NCBI RefSeq assembly: GCF_020921035.1
Contig: NC_063155.1
Span: 29,567,294 to 29,631,293 of the forward strand
Source: Rhodamnia argentea
Taxonomy: Eukaryota > Streptophyta > Magnoliopsida > Myrtales > Myrtaceae
Direction of reading: 5' to 3'
Length of the DNA stretch: 64,000 nt
The position numbers and the translations under genes were made by a program. The notes beneath the pieces were generated by a model that saw only the letters and a program-made list of their open reading frames with translations, ran no database searches and had not been told where the DNA came from. Below, one piece after another: positions 1-11,984 of the stretch; the first letter of the stretch is position 1; each line of letters opens with the position of its first letter.

Positions 1-163
1 TGTGAGAACACGCTTACCTTGCATTTTCTCGCAGACAAACGTTCGTATGATGGATGCGGGCATTGCAGGCTGGGGGCGTTGCAAATTTATGATATTGATG
101 TGGGAGACAGATGAATGGCAGTTGGGCTAAGTTAAAGCCCTCATACATAGATCACACCAGTAG

Positions 164-173
164 TATATATAAA
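164..173 (+). promoter_or_regulatory. TATA box of the MLP gene
   Basis: A clean TATATATAAA motif lies about 75-80 bases upstream of the MLP start codon. This is a normal distance for a plant TATA box followed by a short leader. It is read from the sequence only; no transcript start is shown. Confidence 0.65.
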
Positions 174-245
174 CATCTTGGTAAGTCTCTCAAACAGCAA
201 GTTTGCGTATTCCCACATATTCATCTCTCATTAGAACGTGAAAGA

Positions 246-1270
246 ATGGGTGGCCCTTTAACTCTTGATGCAGAGGTTGAAGTCAAGTCTCCTGCAAACA
301 AATTCTGGGTGAGCATGAGAGACTCCAGCAACCTGTTCCCTAAGATCTTCCCCGAACAGTACAAGAATATCGAAGTTCTTGAAGGAGATGGGAAGGCTGC
401 TGGCTCCATTCGCCTCATCACGTATGGTGAAGGTAGAATGACGATGATCATAGTGAAGTATCCTCGTCGCTGTTTTTTTTTTTTTTTTTCTAGATTTTAT
501 AGATAGCAAAAGCGCACTTACTATGAAAATCTTTAGCGGTTGAACTTGATCCAACAAACAGATCACCTTTTAAATGGAGGACTCGGCTCTTTAGTGCACC
601 TTTATTCTAAGAACTTGAAACTAAAGATGCCATGAGGCTTGAGCGTGATCAGGTGAGTTCTCTAATGGATATAGAACTGATGTCTAGCAGCGATTGGTTT
701 GTCCTACTTCCTGTGACTTTGGACTGCAATTTTGTAAGAATGACTGAAAAGTATACAACATAATTGATGTGACTAAGCTAGTGTAACGACACTGAAAGAG
801 GCTGAGTGAGAAAAAAACAGCTTGAGACTCCATTTCTTTCTTTACCAGTGTTTTTTGGCCAAACACCTTCTTTTCCTGTGAGCAATCAAGATCCAGCCCG
901 AAAGATCATTTTCGCATAATTTGCACTTGAACCGGATCCCTGTCACAAACATTATCTTTACTTGATTTTAAAGTGTGGACTAATTTTCCATGCTCTAGGT
1001 TCTCCACTCGTTAAAGTATCAAAGGAGAAGATTGATAACGTGGATGAAGCAGACAAGCTCGTGACCTACAGCGTTATAGGCGGAGATCTCCTGAAGTTCT
1101 ACAAGAATTTCAACGGCTCCATCAAGGTAATTCCTAAAGGAGACGGAAGCTTGGTGAAATGGTCGTGCGGGTTTGAGAAGGCCAGCGAAGAAATTCCTGA
1201 TCCCCACATAATCAAGGACTTCGCAATCCAGAATTTCAAAGAGCTCGATGAGTTCATCCTCAAGGCGTAG
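246..1270 (+). CDS. MLP-like protein (major latex protein / Bet v 1 superfamily)
   Basis: Two exons, 246-432 and 999-1270, are joined by a GT-AG intron of 566 bases in phase 1, giving 152 residues. The protein begins MGGPLTLDAEVEVKSPANKF and has the glycine-rich loop of the Bet v 1 fold at about residues 47-53 (GDGKAAG). The second exon supplies the rest of the fold, including the long C-terminal helix (EIPDPHIIKDFAIQNFKELD). The length matches the usual 150-155 residues of the family, and the intron position is the one typical of MLPs. MLPs are small cytosolic proteins with a hydrophobic cavity and are linked to stress and defence or to binding of hydrophobic ligands; the ligand of this one cannot be told. 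An open frame runs upstream from 111, but I chose the ATG at 246 because family members start with MGG or MA just before this point and because a TATA box lies at 164-173. Confidence 0.9.
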
Positions 1271-3927
1271 ACACCGCCAATCGTCTATTTGGATTTGCGC
1301 TAAATATCAAGTAAATAATGTGGAGTTGGACTCTGCAACTTTCATATGCATCTACTATGAGATTCTCCGGGCGGTCTCTGTTCGTATTTACTTAGTGTTG
1401 GTGGGTTTTCTATTTAAGCTCTCTTTACTGCCTCCAAAAATACCTTCCCCCCTCCCCTGCAATCTAGATTTAGTAGTAGCAGATGAAGTTCGCAGCAGTA
1501 ACCGAAACCCGAGCATCTGCCCGATGAATCATTCAATGGCAGACCTACAGATCGATTCAGACCATAACAACGAAGAATATAAGCCACAACGTCCAGAAAC
1601 AGTGAAGCGAATCCGATCAAATAGCTCATGCTTGTGACATCTCCATTTACTACAGTGGAGCCACCAGTAAACTAATCTTTAGAGTTTGAGAAAGGACATG
1701 GTTTCCAATGATGGCATGCAATGACATTCTTAATGGTTCAAAGCAGTTTTTCAGTCTAAGAAGCTTACATGCATCATTCTCTAATGCACACTTAAATTAG
1801 GTGGTTAAAGGATAGTCTTAATTTTTCCCACGTGAATTAGCATGGAAAAAGGAGAGATTAAACATCACAAGTCTTGAAAGTGTTCAGCATTATTAACCTT
1901 AGAAAAGCATGAGAGGGATGTCAAATAAGATCAAGCGCCTCAATATTCTGCTGAACAGCCTTGATTGCCCCGTCGGCTCTCAGGCACCATAACGGCTGTC
2001 ACCGTCCAGGAAATTTTTAGCATCATGAATGTTGTGTTGCCTTCAAGAACTCTTCCACTTCATGCCTCCTCATGCCGACCTTTTGGCACCATCGATACAG
2101 GATGTGGGATTGGACATTTTGAGCTAGAGATGGCTCCGACAGCTGAAAGCTATTCGTAAATCAGATTCGTTGAGGGGAAGAGAGATAATCAAAGAACTGG
2201 ACAACCAAGAGAACTGAATCAGTGCAAGTGCAATGCTCTGGCCTGTCTTGTCCATAAACATCCCCAGCAGGTACAGCATATACTATGCTAGTTCCATTTT
2301 TTACAAGCCATGAAATGCATGTAATGTCAACAGAAGGAAAACCGGGACCTTTCGGGGAAAAAAAAAAGGCCGGTCTGATGACACTATTTCCCCCGCCCTT
2401 TCGGCCAAACAGAAAAGCAGAAGAGTGAAAAGAAAAATCAAGTTGTACATTATAAAGTTTCTCATGATAACATACAAGCACACAATTTCTGATTGAGGTG
2501 TTATCTACATAGTATAGATGTCTCCAACAGTAACCCAGACCGCTGCCCAAATGTATCTGTCTCCAACTTCTGGCAAGAGGAACCGGATTGGCATGAGTTT
2601 CCTTGGTCAAGTCCCTCAAGCAAAATCAAGCAGAAGATAACTAGTAGAACTAATGCTGGAGGACGGTCCCTTCTCTCGCCGTCGCAGTATGTATTCTGCA
2701 CAGATTCAGCAACCGGTTAAGGCACGTCCACTAAGCAAAAACTGAAGAACTCACTTTTTTTTTTTGGCTTTCCAGGAGCATTTTTTCGTTTCCTTCGCTT
2801 ATACTGGGAAGAATGTTCTATACTTGAGTCTCGTCTTGCAAAAGAGGCGTTTTGTTGTCATGAGAATCCCCATTTCTGTTGTCACGATCTGTCGCATGCT
2901 TCGCCCTCTCTGATTTGTCCCCAAATCAATGCATAATATCCTATTCCTACTATGAACGCTCCTATGATGCTGCGATTAGCCAGCAACATACTTAGGATTC
3001 GATCATTGACAGAGGCGCAGGGTGAATATCCATTCAATGCATTGATATTATTCATCTACTCCTCAACATCTAGTCGAGGAGTAGATGAATAGATGTTGAT
3101 AATGAAGTCGATTGGAGGACGAAACCGAAGATGTGCTGACGACAGGTCCCTTGTACAGATCGACAAATATTGCCCCCGCAACTGAAATTAAGGTACCAAT
3201 TACTTTCACTCGTGCTCGAGCTTCTCCAGTCTAGCTTTATTGTCCCAATATTGGTAAACTAGTTCATTCATTATTTCATTTCCAGAGGTGCATCATTAGG
3301 AACTACCAGCAATCCTTGCTTCCTCAGGACTTGTGACATAAGACCATGATGTTAAATATCGGACAGAGAAAGAAATTAATGGTTTAGAAAGGGTGAAGAC
3401 CTGAGTAGTATTGCCAAGAGGAAGGAAAATGTCGGAACTAAGTGTCCCATTGCGCACACAAGAATCGGAGACCTGAAATCTAGGCCGATGAAGGTGAGGT
3501 ACAGAGTTAGGGTTAACCTGCAAGAACACATCATCAACAGGTTACACTTCATTCATTCACAATGCCATCGCTGACCCAAAGATAAGAGAAAATTATGTAT
3601 TGATCCGACAGAAACCAGCCAAATACAAATAATCCGTTTCTTCTCATTCGTGTGGTGTCCCCTTGAACAGCTCCATTTTGAACTGGTTCCCACTTGTCAA
3701 ACTTCAAGGTTCATACATTGAGTCTATCTGATAGACTTTCAAGAGCTAATGATCCGCAATTGCTGATTAGTTGCTTAAAAGGGAAGTCATATAACACAGG
3801 AATCTCACTTGTTTCAATACTCAACTAAAACTTTTCGCATCACTTACTGAAAAGGTTTCGGTAAGATTTCTTCGCACATCCAGCAAAGAGAGGAGGCAAG
3901 AGACGAGGATCGAGAGAGAGAGCGAAC
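1271..3927. other. Intergenic region, no recognisable gene
   Basis: This stretch holds the 3' end of the MLP transcript and then unique-looking DNA. A plus-strand frame at 2493-2720 (75 codons) has a protein-like composition, with a tract WQEEPDWHEFPW, but I recognise no family and no exon partner. A perfect hairpin lies at 3050-3090. WAT1 exons 3-7, expected downstream of the truncated copy, are not here. Confidence 0.5.
3050..3090. repeat. Perfect 15-bp inverted repeat (hairpin)
   Basis: ATTCATCTACTCCTC at 3050-3064 is followed, after an 11-base spacer, by its exact reverse complement at 3076-3090. The stem is too short for a typical plant miRNA precursor. Its role is unknown. Confidence 0.8.
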
Positions 3928-4292
3928 CCAGTTAAACCCAAGAAGAAGAGACGCAGGAGTAGAGTCGGGGCGATGACCGCCTTCTCTGTTCTGCAAGCCC
4001 AAAAATAGACAACCAGCAGCGGCAACTATGGGAAATTACTATGTGCTTTCATGGGAAAAGGATTCGAACACAAAGCAAGCACACTCAACCTGTCTCTGTG
4101 GAAGAAGGAGGAATAAGGGAGGAGGATGAGGGAAGCGAGAGCGTTCGTGTAGATGACGAACACGAAAGGGCTCATGCCGTTTGACATGGCCGTCTTGGCC
4201 AAGATGGTCAATCCAATGGTGCATCCCTCGACGATCGCCATCACCACGAACTGCGCCACTTCCATCGCTTTGACACCCGTCGTCACCTCCAT
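3928..4292 (-). pseudogene. Truncated WAT1-related (EamA/UMAMIT) gene copy, exons 1-2 only
   Basis: Exon 1 (4292-4090) encodes MEVTTGVKAMEVAQFVVMAI and continues into the first two membrane segments, with the family motif KTAMSNGMSPFVFVIYTNA. Exon 2 (3990-3928, 63 bases) encodes RTEKAVIAPTLLLRLFFLGL. Both exons are open and have the same lengths and phases as the matching exons of the intact gene at 8038-10262, so this is a duplicate on the same strand. Exons 3-7 (the GINYSSPTL segment and the second EamA half) are not found before the MLP gene. The second donor has decayed from GTAAGT to GTTCGC. A short 5' fragment could still be transcribed, but it would hold only the first two or so of ten membrane helices. 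I call it a pseudogene; an assembly gap is less likely because the sequence is continuous. Confidence 0.75.
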
Positions 4293-4947
4293 CTCATCCC
4301 TCGTCCCTTCTCTCTCTCTCTCTCTAGCTAATAAGCCAAAACCTTCATCCGCTCATCGATTGGAAGGCTCTAACCAAGAACAGATGAACGAAACGATCTC
4401 AAGATCAATACAGAATTCGGGCTCACATCCATATATACATGTGTTGCTCGAGCTAGAACAAGGTGTGGTTCCCACGGAGAGAGTTGAACTACATGTCCAT
4501 GTCCTTGGCCTATATCTGAGAACGACCACATGTATAAATTAGAGAGAGGGAGGGAGAAAATGCTACTCGTTTGCATCAACCTCGTATTCTTGCATGAAAT
4601 AAATGGCGTGGCCACATGGTTTTGACATTATTCTATTTTTTAACTTTTCTTTTGCCCTTGATTTGGTTTTAGGTAAAGACGTGAGCGCACGCCTGCCTGC
4701 TCTCTATTTGTCACGGGGTCCCTTCACTAATCCTGAAGGACCACACAGCAATTCTTGACAATTTTACTAAACTATGTGATTAATGGATAACAACAGTTTA
4801 ATTTTATATTTCGCTAGAGGTGTGTGTTAGTAGTGGTTCACATGCAAAAAGGTCCCATCCCATATCTTCGGGCCCGGCCAACTTGCTTTTTTTTTTTTTT
4901 TAAATTTAACTTGGGGGTTAAAGAATCACAAAATCAATCTTATTTTT
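4293..4947. other. Upstream region of the truncated WAT1 copy
   Basis: A CT run at about 4309-4326 lies just upstream of the start codon and would be GAGA-type leader sequence on the minus strand. The rest is AT-rich spacer with a poly-T run near 4887-4901. No gene is seen. Confidence 0.5.
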
Positions 4948-5254
4948 GGGAAAACGACTCAAATAATATTTAAACTTTGACTCAATGTACAATGTGATTC
5001 CTAAACTTTTAATTTGTTCAACATGGTCCTTCAACTTTTGTTACATGTTCAATTCGATCCCGGAATTATATAAACATGCTCCATTTCGCACTTGATCTTG
5101 AATTCATGGAATGACAAGATTGAACATTTTCATATAATATAAGAAGTCAGTTGAACATGTATCGAAATTTCGGGACCACATTTAACAAATTAAAAATATA
5201 AAGACCGTATTGTACATTAGACCAAAGTTCATGGAACATCTATGCCATTGTCCC
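4948..5254. mobile_element. Family A terminal-inverted-repeat element (MITE-like)
   Basis: The left arm begins GGGAAAACGACTCAAATAAT and holds CTCAATGTACAATG. The right arm, reverse complemented, begins GGGACAATGGCATAGATG and holds CTAATGTACAAT, so the 307-base block is an imperfect long inverted repeat. The same wording recurs at 21173-21451, 33895-34185 and 60046-60571. There is no coding capacity. No clear target-site duplication is seen at this copy. Confidence 0.65.
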
Positions 5255-8037
5255 TTTTGTCTTTCTTAGACCCAGTATTTTGACAAGTCACATATATAGG
5301 ATTCGAACATCTAACTTGAGCTCCTCTTCCTCACCATGACATTTCCTGCTGACCATATAAGCCCGAATCATCGGCTTATTAATCATGATTGTTTGTGGGA
5401 CTCAAGCAGGGTCGACTGCTGCATTAACCACGTGACTTCTCTCTGTCCCGCAAGACGAGATCCAAAGAATCTGAAGTCGAAATTTCGGTCACAAATGATT
5501 GACGTGACAAAATCTCGCATAGATAGAAAACGTTCCCGAGAGAGCAGATGTGATTACGGGTTTGGTCCATGGCCAAAGTAATGATCAGATGTTGTTTGAA
5601 AGATGAATTTCTCGTTTCTTTATCTAATTTTCTGGGTTTCTTTGTCTTGCTACTTCCCTCTCCTTTTCATGGACGAGTCGTGGCCTCGCCTTAATAGGGG
5701 AGAGACTAGAGACATCAGTAGTCACCTCAATTATATGAATAAGAAAACTCAGTTACGTACGAGGTTCTCCAGCAAGATGGGCACCACAGGTGACCAGATT
5801 TCACGTTTTTGAAAACCCTGAAGTGCCTGTTTGATTTGGCCAAGAATTGCAGAGAAAACAAAGTCTTCCTCTCATGCGGCGGAGTGGGGCAGCGAGGCTG
5901 AATACAGCTAAAGACCACACCGCAAGCAGCAAGTATCTTCACTTCAGGAACAAGAGACAAATGCAAAGTAATCAACCCCTCAAAGGCATTAAGAGCCAGT
6001 TCGTTCAACATACAAAGAAATTGTCCGGGACTCAACAGGAATAGTGGGTAAGATGAGATTAGAATCCACACTGGGGGAAATACAAATAAGGCTGTATAAG
6101 ACTCAGCATGATCGTGCCTCCCATGTTTTGCGGACAGCTCCAGACAACTTATATTAGCATGACTCAGCAAGGCAGTCTATGGACATCATTCATCCGGGGA
6201 AAAAAAAGGGGATGCGATAATGAGACAAAACTATAGTTTTTACCTATATGGTCGGTAAATGCGATAACATTCATGATAAACTGTCACTAAACGATAAGCA
6301 TTAGACATAAATAAATAAAAACATATATCCTTCAATAAGACCAAATGCTTTTGAAACGTTAACAGATTAAAAAAAAAAATCATGACAGAAAAAGGAAACA
6401 GGGAATGCATGCATTTTCACAGATATAGTATGATTTCTCAAGCATGCGCCATTACACAGCCTAACTGACTGGCATGTTCATAGAAGACAGATTAAAAGTT
6501 GACATTGACCACCGCTGCATTGGTCTTGTTATTCGGATGAGTGTTTGGATAGAAATCTCTTGCTTAAAAAATCCTGCTAAAACTTGACCAATGTTGTGCA
6601 TACATAAAATTTGCTAGATTATATGTACATGCTTAATACTGAGTTTTTTGAATCAAGGACAGAAAGAATACCAAAATTGCCTCCTCTGGCTCGGAAGTGG
6701 CAGAATTGGTATATCAGTGTACTGAAAATGAAAGGGCAAAAGAAAAGGCTAGAAATTATATTGACATAGGGGAAAGCAACCCTAATACCTTATCTTTAAA
6801 GAATTAAGTACCAAAGCTACTTCTTTTGAAAGAAATGTCAACCAGGACAAAGATTCTGCAAAACATTCGACTCGAACAGAAGAAATCAAAATCAGAAGTA
6901 AATCTAGGATAGAACAATCTAAGTCACACAACTTTTCCGATGCCAATACAATCTACTTAAGACTTCTATGCTGACTGAACCAACATTAGCCTATGATCCC
7001 AGCCGAACAAATTTCCCCTATTTACCTAACACATACACTGACCATGACAAAAATTGTAAGCCAAGAAGATCAACCACGACGCTATCTTTTCATATTTGCA
7101 GCAAGGGTTTATAAAAATTTTGAAGACTCAATCATTTCAGTTTATAACCACCGTAGGCATTCCAGCAAAAGTTATGGTAACCAAGCATGAAGTGCATAGA
7201 TTATCTTGAACACCATATCTTACCACAGCAGGCAACCTAGATTGCAGATAATTGAAAAAGAAAAATAAAAGCGTTGAGTTGAGGAGAGCCTCCTTTTTGT
7301 CATGTCATCAAAGTTGCAGCTGTCTCCATTCTAATAAAACAAACACTAGTCAAGCGCATTAAACAAACTTAACTTGCTGAAGATGTTTATTATCCTTGCT
7401 TCGTGGGATGTAGAATTTGCTTTCTTTTTTTTGCTGTTAGTTATGACAAGGAAGTCTAGCTCAGGTAGCTAAATTGGGAAGTAAAATACATGCTAATGCC
7501 CATTTGTCAAACACAGGATCATTGGTATAGGAAATTGAACATGTAAGGGATGCCTAATCCACACATATATCCACTACTTAACCACTAAACCAATTGCATG
7601 CTGTTTGAGCGAAAGTAAATTGAAATAGAGAAATGATTAAATTGCGGATAAAGGCTGACTTGCTTTCTACCAACAACCAACTATTGTGTAGGGTTCAATA
7701 TTTGGAATCTGAGAGGCAAGCTACATGGTCCATGGGACTGAAGAGTCATAACAGTCTCTCAATAAATTTGACCTCCTGGAGTCGAATTACTCCAGCCAAT
7801 GGCCAAGCCAGAATCATGCCTCAAGCTTAACAAACAAAACATTTTTTTTCGCTAATTTCAATTTCTGAGTTTCACACAAATGTCCTTGAAACCAGTACAG
7901 GATAGAGAAGCTCTGAATGCCCTTCTGATGCAGACAACTTGTATCATTATGTATGGATGAAGTATCATTTTCCATCCAAAAGAATTTCTTCTTTCATCAA
8001 AATTTACATGGCCAGAAACAAAATTTTTGCTGGATAT
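5255..8037. other. Intergenic region and WAT1 3' flank, no recognisable gene
   Basis: The stretch is AT-rich. The longest open frame, on the minus strand at 5727-6170 (147 codons), shows no family motif, domain or exon partners, and I do not call it a gene. The last few hundred bases before 8038 are probably the 3' untranslated region of the WAT1 gene. Confidence 0.5.
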
Positions 8038-10045
8038 TTACTCTTCAACAATGGTTGGCAAAAGAGGGACCTTTTTGTTGTTTGATTCCACATTACCCAC
8101 TGAGGTAGCAAGACCCGTTTTCTCTTCTTTGGCTTTACCCCACATCACGGAATAAAATCCAACAACAATTGCCACTGATCCTACCAAACTGCAAAGATGA
8201 AACATGTAACTCATGAAGCTGTCAAACACAAATTAAATCTAGAAGAAAGGGAGAGCTATTAGTTGCAAGAACAGCGGCCTAGAACAAAAAGGCATCACGA
8301 AGATTGATTAAAGCAAGTACATAGATTGGAAATACCTTCCAAGATAAAAGTTATCTCCCAAAAATAGAACACCTGCAACAGCTGCAATAACAATCCCCAG
8401 GGGCTTGAACATCGATACAAAGACAGGTCCCGTTCTGTGCAGGCACCATGTACTTATGCCAACTTGGAAAGCAGAGCCAAATACAGCCTACATCATAACC
8501 CGAAAATTACACACGTAGTTTGAAAAAAAATAAACATAGGTAGAAAGTGACGTCATGGCAATAAACAATTGCAAGTGATTCTGCCACAAACAGAGCCCCA
8601 GCACCAATGTCCTCGCAAAGTTTGCTCCACTACATGAAATAAAAACAACAAAAGGTTACCAGGAGCAAAATTGCTCCACTACATGAAACATGGACAGAAC
8701 AAGCTACTAATTAGCATTCAGTAAGATAGCAATAGGCTTCTATAGTATAGGTCAATCAAGCTCGAAATTTAGCACAGAAAAAAATATTTCGACAGACAAC
8801 CCTACTGAGTAAAGAACCGCCATCAACCGCTTGTTGTCATTTAAGCTCCAAGCACTTGACTTTCTTTCCACAAAGAAAGATATGGCGGCAGACTGGATGG
8901 CCACAAAGAAGCAGTAGAAGAAGACCATAATCAACTCTGCTGGATACTTTTTCAACACTGATGCCTGGAAACATTAAGAGCAAAAGACTACCTATTAAGA
9001 CTCGATATTATTTGATTAAGTGTGACGTCAAGCGGTTTCCTCTGGACCTTACCTGTACAATGAGCCACGATGAAGCCATCACACAATCAGCTACAAGAAG
9101 CAAACCTCCTAGAACCCAGTTTGACTCTGGTGTCAGAAGTTTATGATACAAATTGAAAACTTCAGTTTGCAAGTTTGAAAGAGAGGCTGTCGTCACAATA
9201 GCTGGCCCCTTGTATAAAGTCACGATAAATGCACCGGCAATGCATACTATGGTTCCAGCACACTTGGCAAAGCTACTTGAACTGCTCCAGTCTAATCTCT
9301 CCAACCTGAAGCACCAACATAATTCTTACTCAGTATGGAACGTTTAATTTATCAAGCCAGGAGAGGTGGTTGAATCCTTAGCCCGGATACCAAGTATGGA
9401 AGCTATTAATCAGCACGAACAAACCAAGAGTAACAAGCCAAACAACTTCACAGAATGGTGACCCTTTAGTTCGTGACTCGATGTTTTCAGTGCAAGCTAT
9501 GTAGACAAGAGCTTACCTATGGAACCGGAAAAGGAGACAATCTACTTAGGAACTACATATTTAAGATAACATTACCAAAAACAGGCGAAGAACAGAACAA
9601 TAAAGAAGTACTAAGCCAATCGCAACTACTGTAGTGACCTGAAAATGATGGCAAGTATGAAGGTGAAAGCCGGGATGAGGTTGAGCAAGGCCGAGCCAAG
9701 CGTAGGCGAGCTGTAATTGATCCCAGCGTACCCGAGTATCTGTGCAGAGCAACTGTGAATAAGAAAACAGAGCAGAAAGGGCAGAACCAGCATCAACAGA
9801 AATTCATTTAAAGAGGAGGAATTGACTGAAAGACAAACAAAGGCACAAAAAGATTTCTCTATTCGAAGCCAATTGAAGTTGTTCAAGTCGAACTTACCCA
9901 AGGAGGCCGAGCACGAAGAACTGAAAAATGAGGGATAGAGTCAACGGAGGACGTTCCGATCTGCAAACAGCAGTGAAAAACCTCATAACGTTCAACCCAT
10001 AAAAGCACCGGCACTTCCTGATTACCAGATAGAGAGGCATGCAAC

Positions 10046-10083
<38 letters not shown>

Positions 10084-10262
10084 CTGTGGAAGAGGAGGGA
10101 GGCAGGAAGCAAGAGGAGAGAAGCGAAGGCGTTGGAGTAGAAGACGAAGATGAGGTTGCTCATGCCATTGGACATGGCGGCTTTGCCCACGATCATGAGG
10201 CCGACCTGCGCGCACTCGGCCATCACCATCCCGACGACCGGCGCGGCGAACCTCACCCCCAT
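8038..10262 (-). CDS. WAT1-related protein (EamA/UMAMIT-type transporter)
   Basis: Seven exons: 10262-10084, 9960-9898, 9752-9639, 9305-9053, 8964-8806, 8487-8336 and 8188-8038. All junctions are GT-AG and in frame, giving 356 residues, the usual WAT1 length. The protein starts MGVRFAAPVVGMVMAECAQV. It carries KAAMSNGMSNLIFVFYSNA, then YAGINYSSPTLGSALLNLIP in exon 3, and ends in the family tail VVGFYSVMWGKAKEEK near residues 315-330. Two EamA repeats and about ten membrane segments are expected. Family members move auxin or amino acids across the vacuolar or plasma membrane; the substrate here cannot be assigned. I chose the ATG at 10262 because an upstream in-frame ATG at 10331 would add an atypical basic segment. 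A CT microsatellite starts right after the exon 1 donor. It is the intact partner of the truncated copy at 3928-4292. Confidence 0.92.
10047..10080. repeat. GA/CT microsatellite in WAT1 intron 1
   Basis: About 16 GA units lie in intron 1 of the WAT1 gene. On the transcript strand the CT run begins within a few bases of the donor (CACAG then GTCCTCTCTC). Confidence 0.95.
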
Positions 10263-10699
10263 TGGTCGTCGCTCCGCTGCAGCTTCAACGGAGGAGATGG
10301 GACTTGGAAAAGCGTGCGTCGAGCAGAGCAAGAAGCGGCCTCACTATTGCATTTGACTTAACTCTTCCTATTCACGTCTCTTTCGGTGGAGCTTTTGGTT
10401 TTGTCTTCTGCGTTGCGAAGATGCAGATTGCAATTGATTGGTGCGATTCCAGCACCGTTTTGCCAAGATATTGGCCGAGCAAATGATTGGTCCGAGCGTA
10501 CGGGCCGATACTTTGGCATGAACGGGGAGCACTTCTCAGTGAATCTCACCCGTTGATTCACGTAGGACCCTCCATGATTGAAACAGCTGAATTCACCGAG
10601 CTCATATGATACTGGATCACATAAAAAAATTTCCAGGAAACGGGCGGACTATTTTAGGTACGAGAGCAAGGGAAAGAGAAACTTCGTTCGTGTTATGAC
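10263..10699. other. WAT1 upstream region
   Basis: This should hold the leader and promoter of the WAT1 gene on the minus strand. I see no clear TATA box. The boundary with the retrotransposon fragment to the right is not sharp. Confidence 0.45.
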
Positions 10700-11984
10700 T
10701 GATATTTACATGAAGCAGTGAAAAAATATTTACTGAATTCGGGAAGGCTGTGACTAATCAATTCGAGATGACTGATTTGAGATTAATGTCCTATTTTCTT
10801 GGCCTTGAAGTGAACTAGACACAGTATGGCATATTTATTTCGGAGCAGAAATATGCTAATGATATTTTGAAGCAATTGAAAATGGAATCGCTCAAACTAA
10901 TTCGGACTCCCGTAGTAGGACGGTTGGAGCTGAAGAAAAAAGAAACCGGTGAACTGGTAAATCCCACTTATTTCAAAAGCACTGTTGGTAGTTTGAGATA
11001 TTTGGCTTCTACGAGGCTGGACATTACCTATAGAGTGGGTATTATTAGCGGGTTCATGAAAAAAATCGTACCAATCACATTTGTAGGCAGCAAAAAGAAT
11101 TTTACGGTATGTCAATGGAACTCGTGACTATGGAATTCTATATTTTTGTACTGACAATTTTGGTCTAGTGGAGTACACTGACGGTGATTGGGCAGGTGAT
11201 ACCGAGACTCGAAAGAGTACTTTTAGATATGCTTTCTCTCTTGGAGCGAAAGTAATTTTTTGGTCTTCGAAAAAGCAACAAGTTGTTGCACTCTCGACAA
11301 CCGAGGCGGAATACATGGCATTGGCCTCAGCGGCGTGTCAAGCCACTTGGCTTCGATGGATGCTGCGTGAATTGATACATGAACGGGCGGGTCCTACCAA
11401 AATAATATGTGATAATAAGTCTGCTATTGCATTAGCCAAGAATCCTGTGTTTCATGATAGGAGTAGGCACATCGACATCAAGTATCGCTATATTCGTGAG
11501 CAAGTTGAAGAGGGTGAAATTAAATTTAATTTCTGCATATCAAGTCATTTTGACTGAAGCACTTAAGGCGGATCCGTTCGAAAGGTTAAAAAAGATGATT
11601 GGTGTGGTTGAATTCCAAAATTAATTTTAAGGGAGGCTGTTAGAGTAATAACAAAATTGATTGTTGGAAATGACAAAAAAGGAGAAAAATAGGCCGAGTT
11701 CGTGTTTAAAGAGGTGCTCTTTGTCCAAACATAACATGTACGTGTTTAAAGGTGGTCGCTTTACATTGATTAGTTACCATCCGCAACGGCGCAAGACATT
11801 CATTAAACAGTTAATTCTCGTTATGGGCGCATTTCATCCATCGAACCTAAATTGTTTGGGAGGGCCTATAAAGCCCGCAATTTTCCCGGCCATGGAAAAC
11901 CCGCAAATTTCTTCTTCTTCTTTTTGCCAAAAATTAACCCGCAAATTTCAATTATTTTCTAATCGGATGTACTGTGTTTGATCA
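10700..11984 (+). mobile_element. 5'-truncated Ty1/copia retrotransposon with 3' LTR
   Basis: From about 10741 the sequence matches the end of a copia reverse transcriptase, with in-frame stops and shifts. An open stretch at 10867-11127 carries GSLRYLASTRLDITYRVG. The RNase H region at 11168-11557 is open and includes the hallmarks EYTDGDWAGD, SSKKQQVVALSTTEAEYMAL and DNKSAIALAKNPVFHDRSRH. A purine-rich tract (AAGGGAGGC) ends at 11637 and is followed by TGTTAGAG, the likely 3' LTR start. A TATAAA at about 11871 fits the LTR promoter, and the LTR may end near 11984. Gag, protease, integrase, most of the reverse transcriptase and the 5' LTR are missing, so the copy is dead. Confidence 0.85.

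Noticed and set aside
5727-6170. 147-codon minus-strand frame
   Set aside because: No recognisable motif, no splice partners and no promoter; length alone is not enough in 64 kb of plant DNA.
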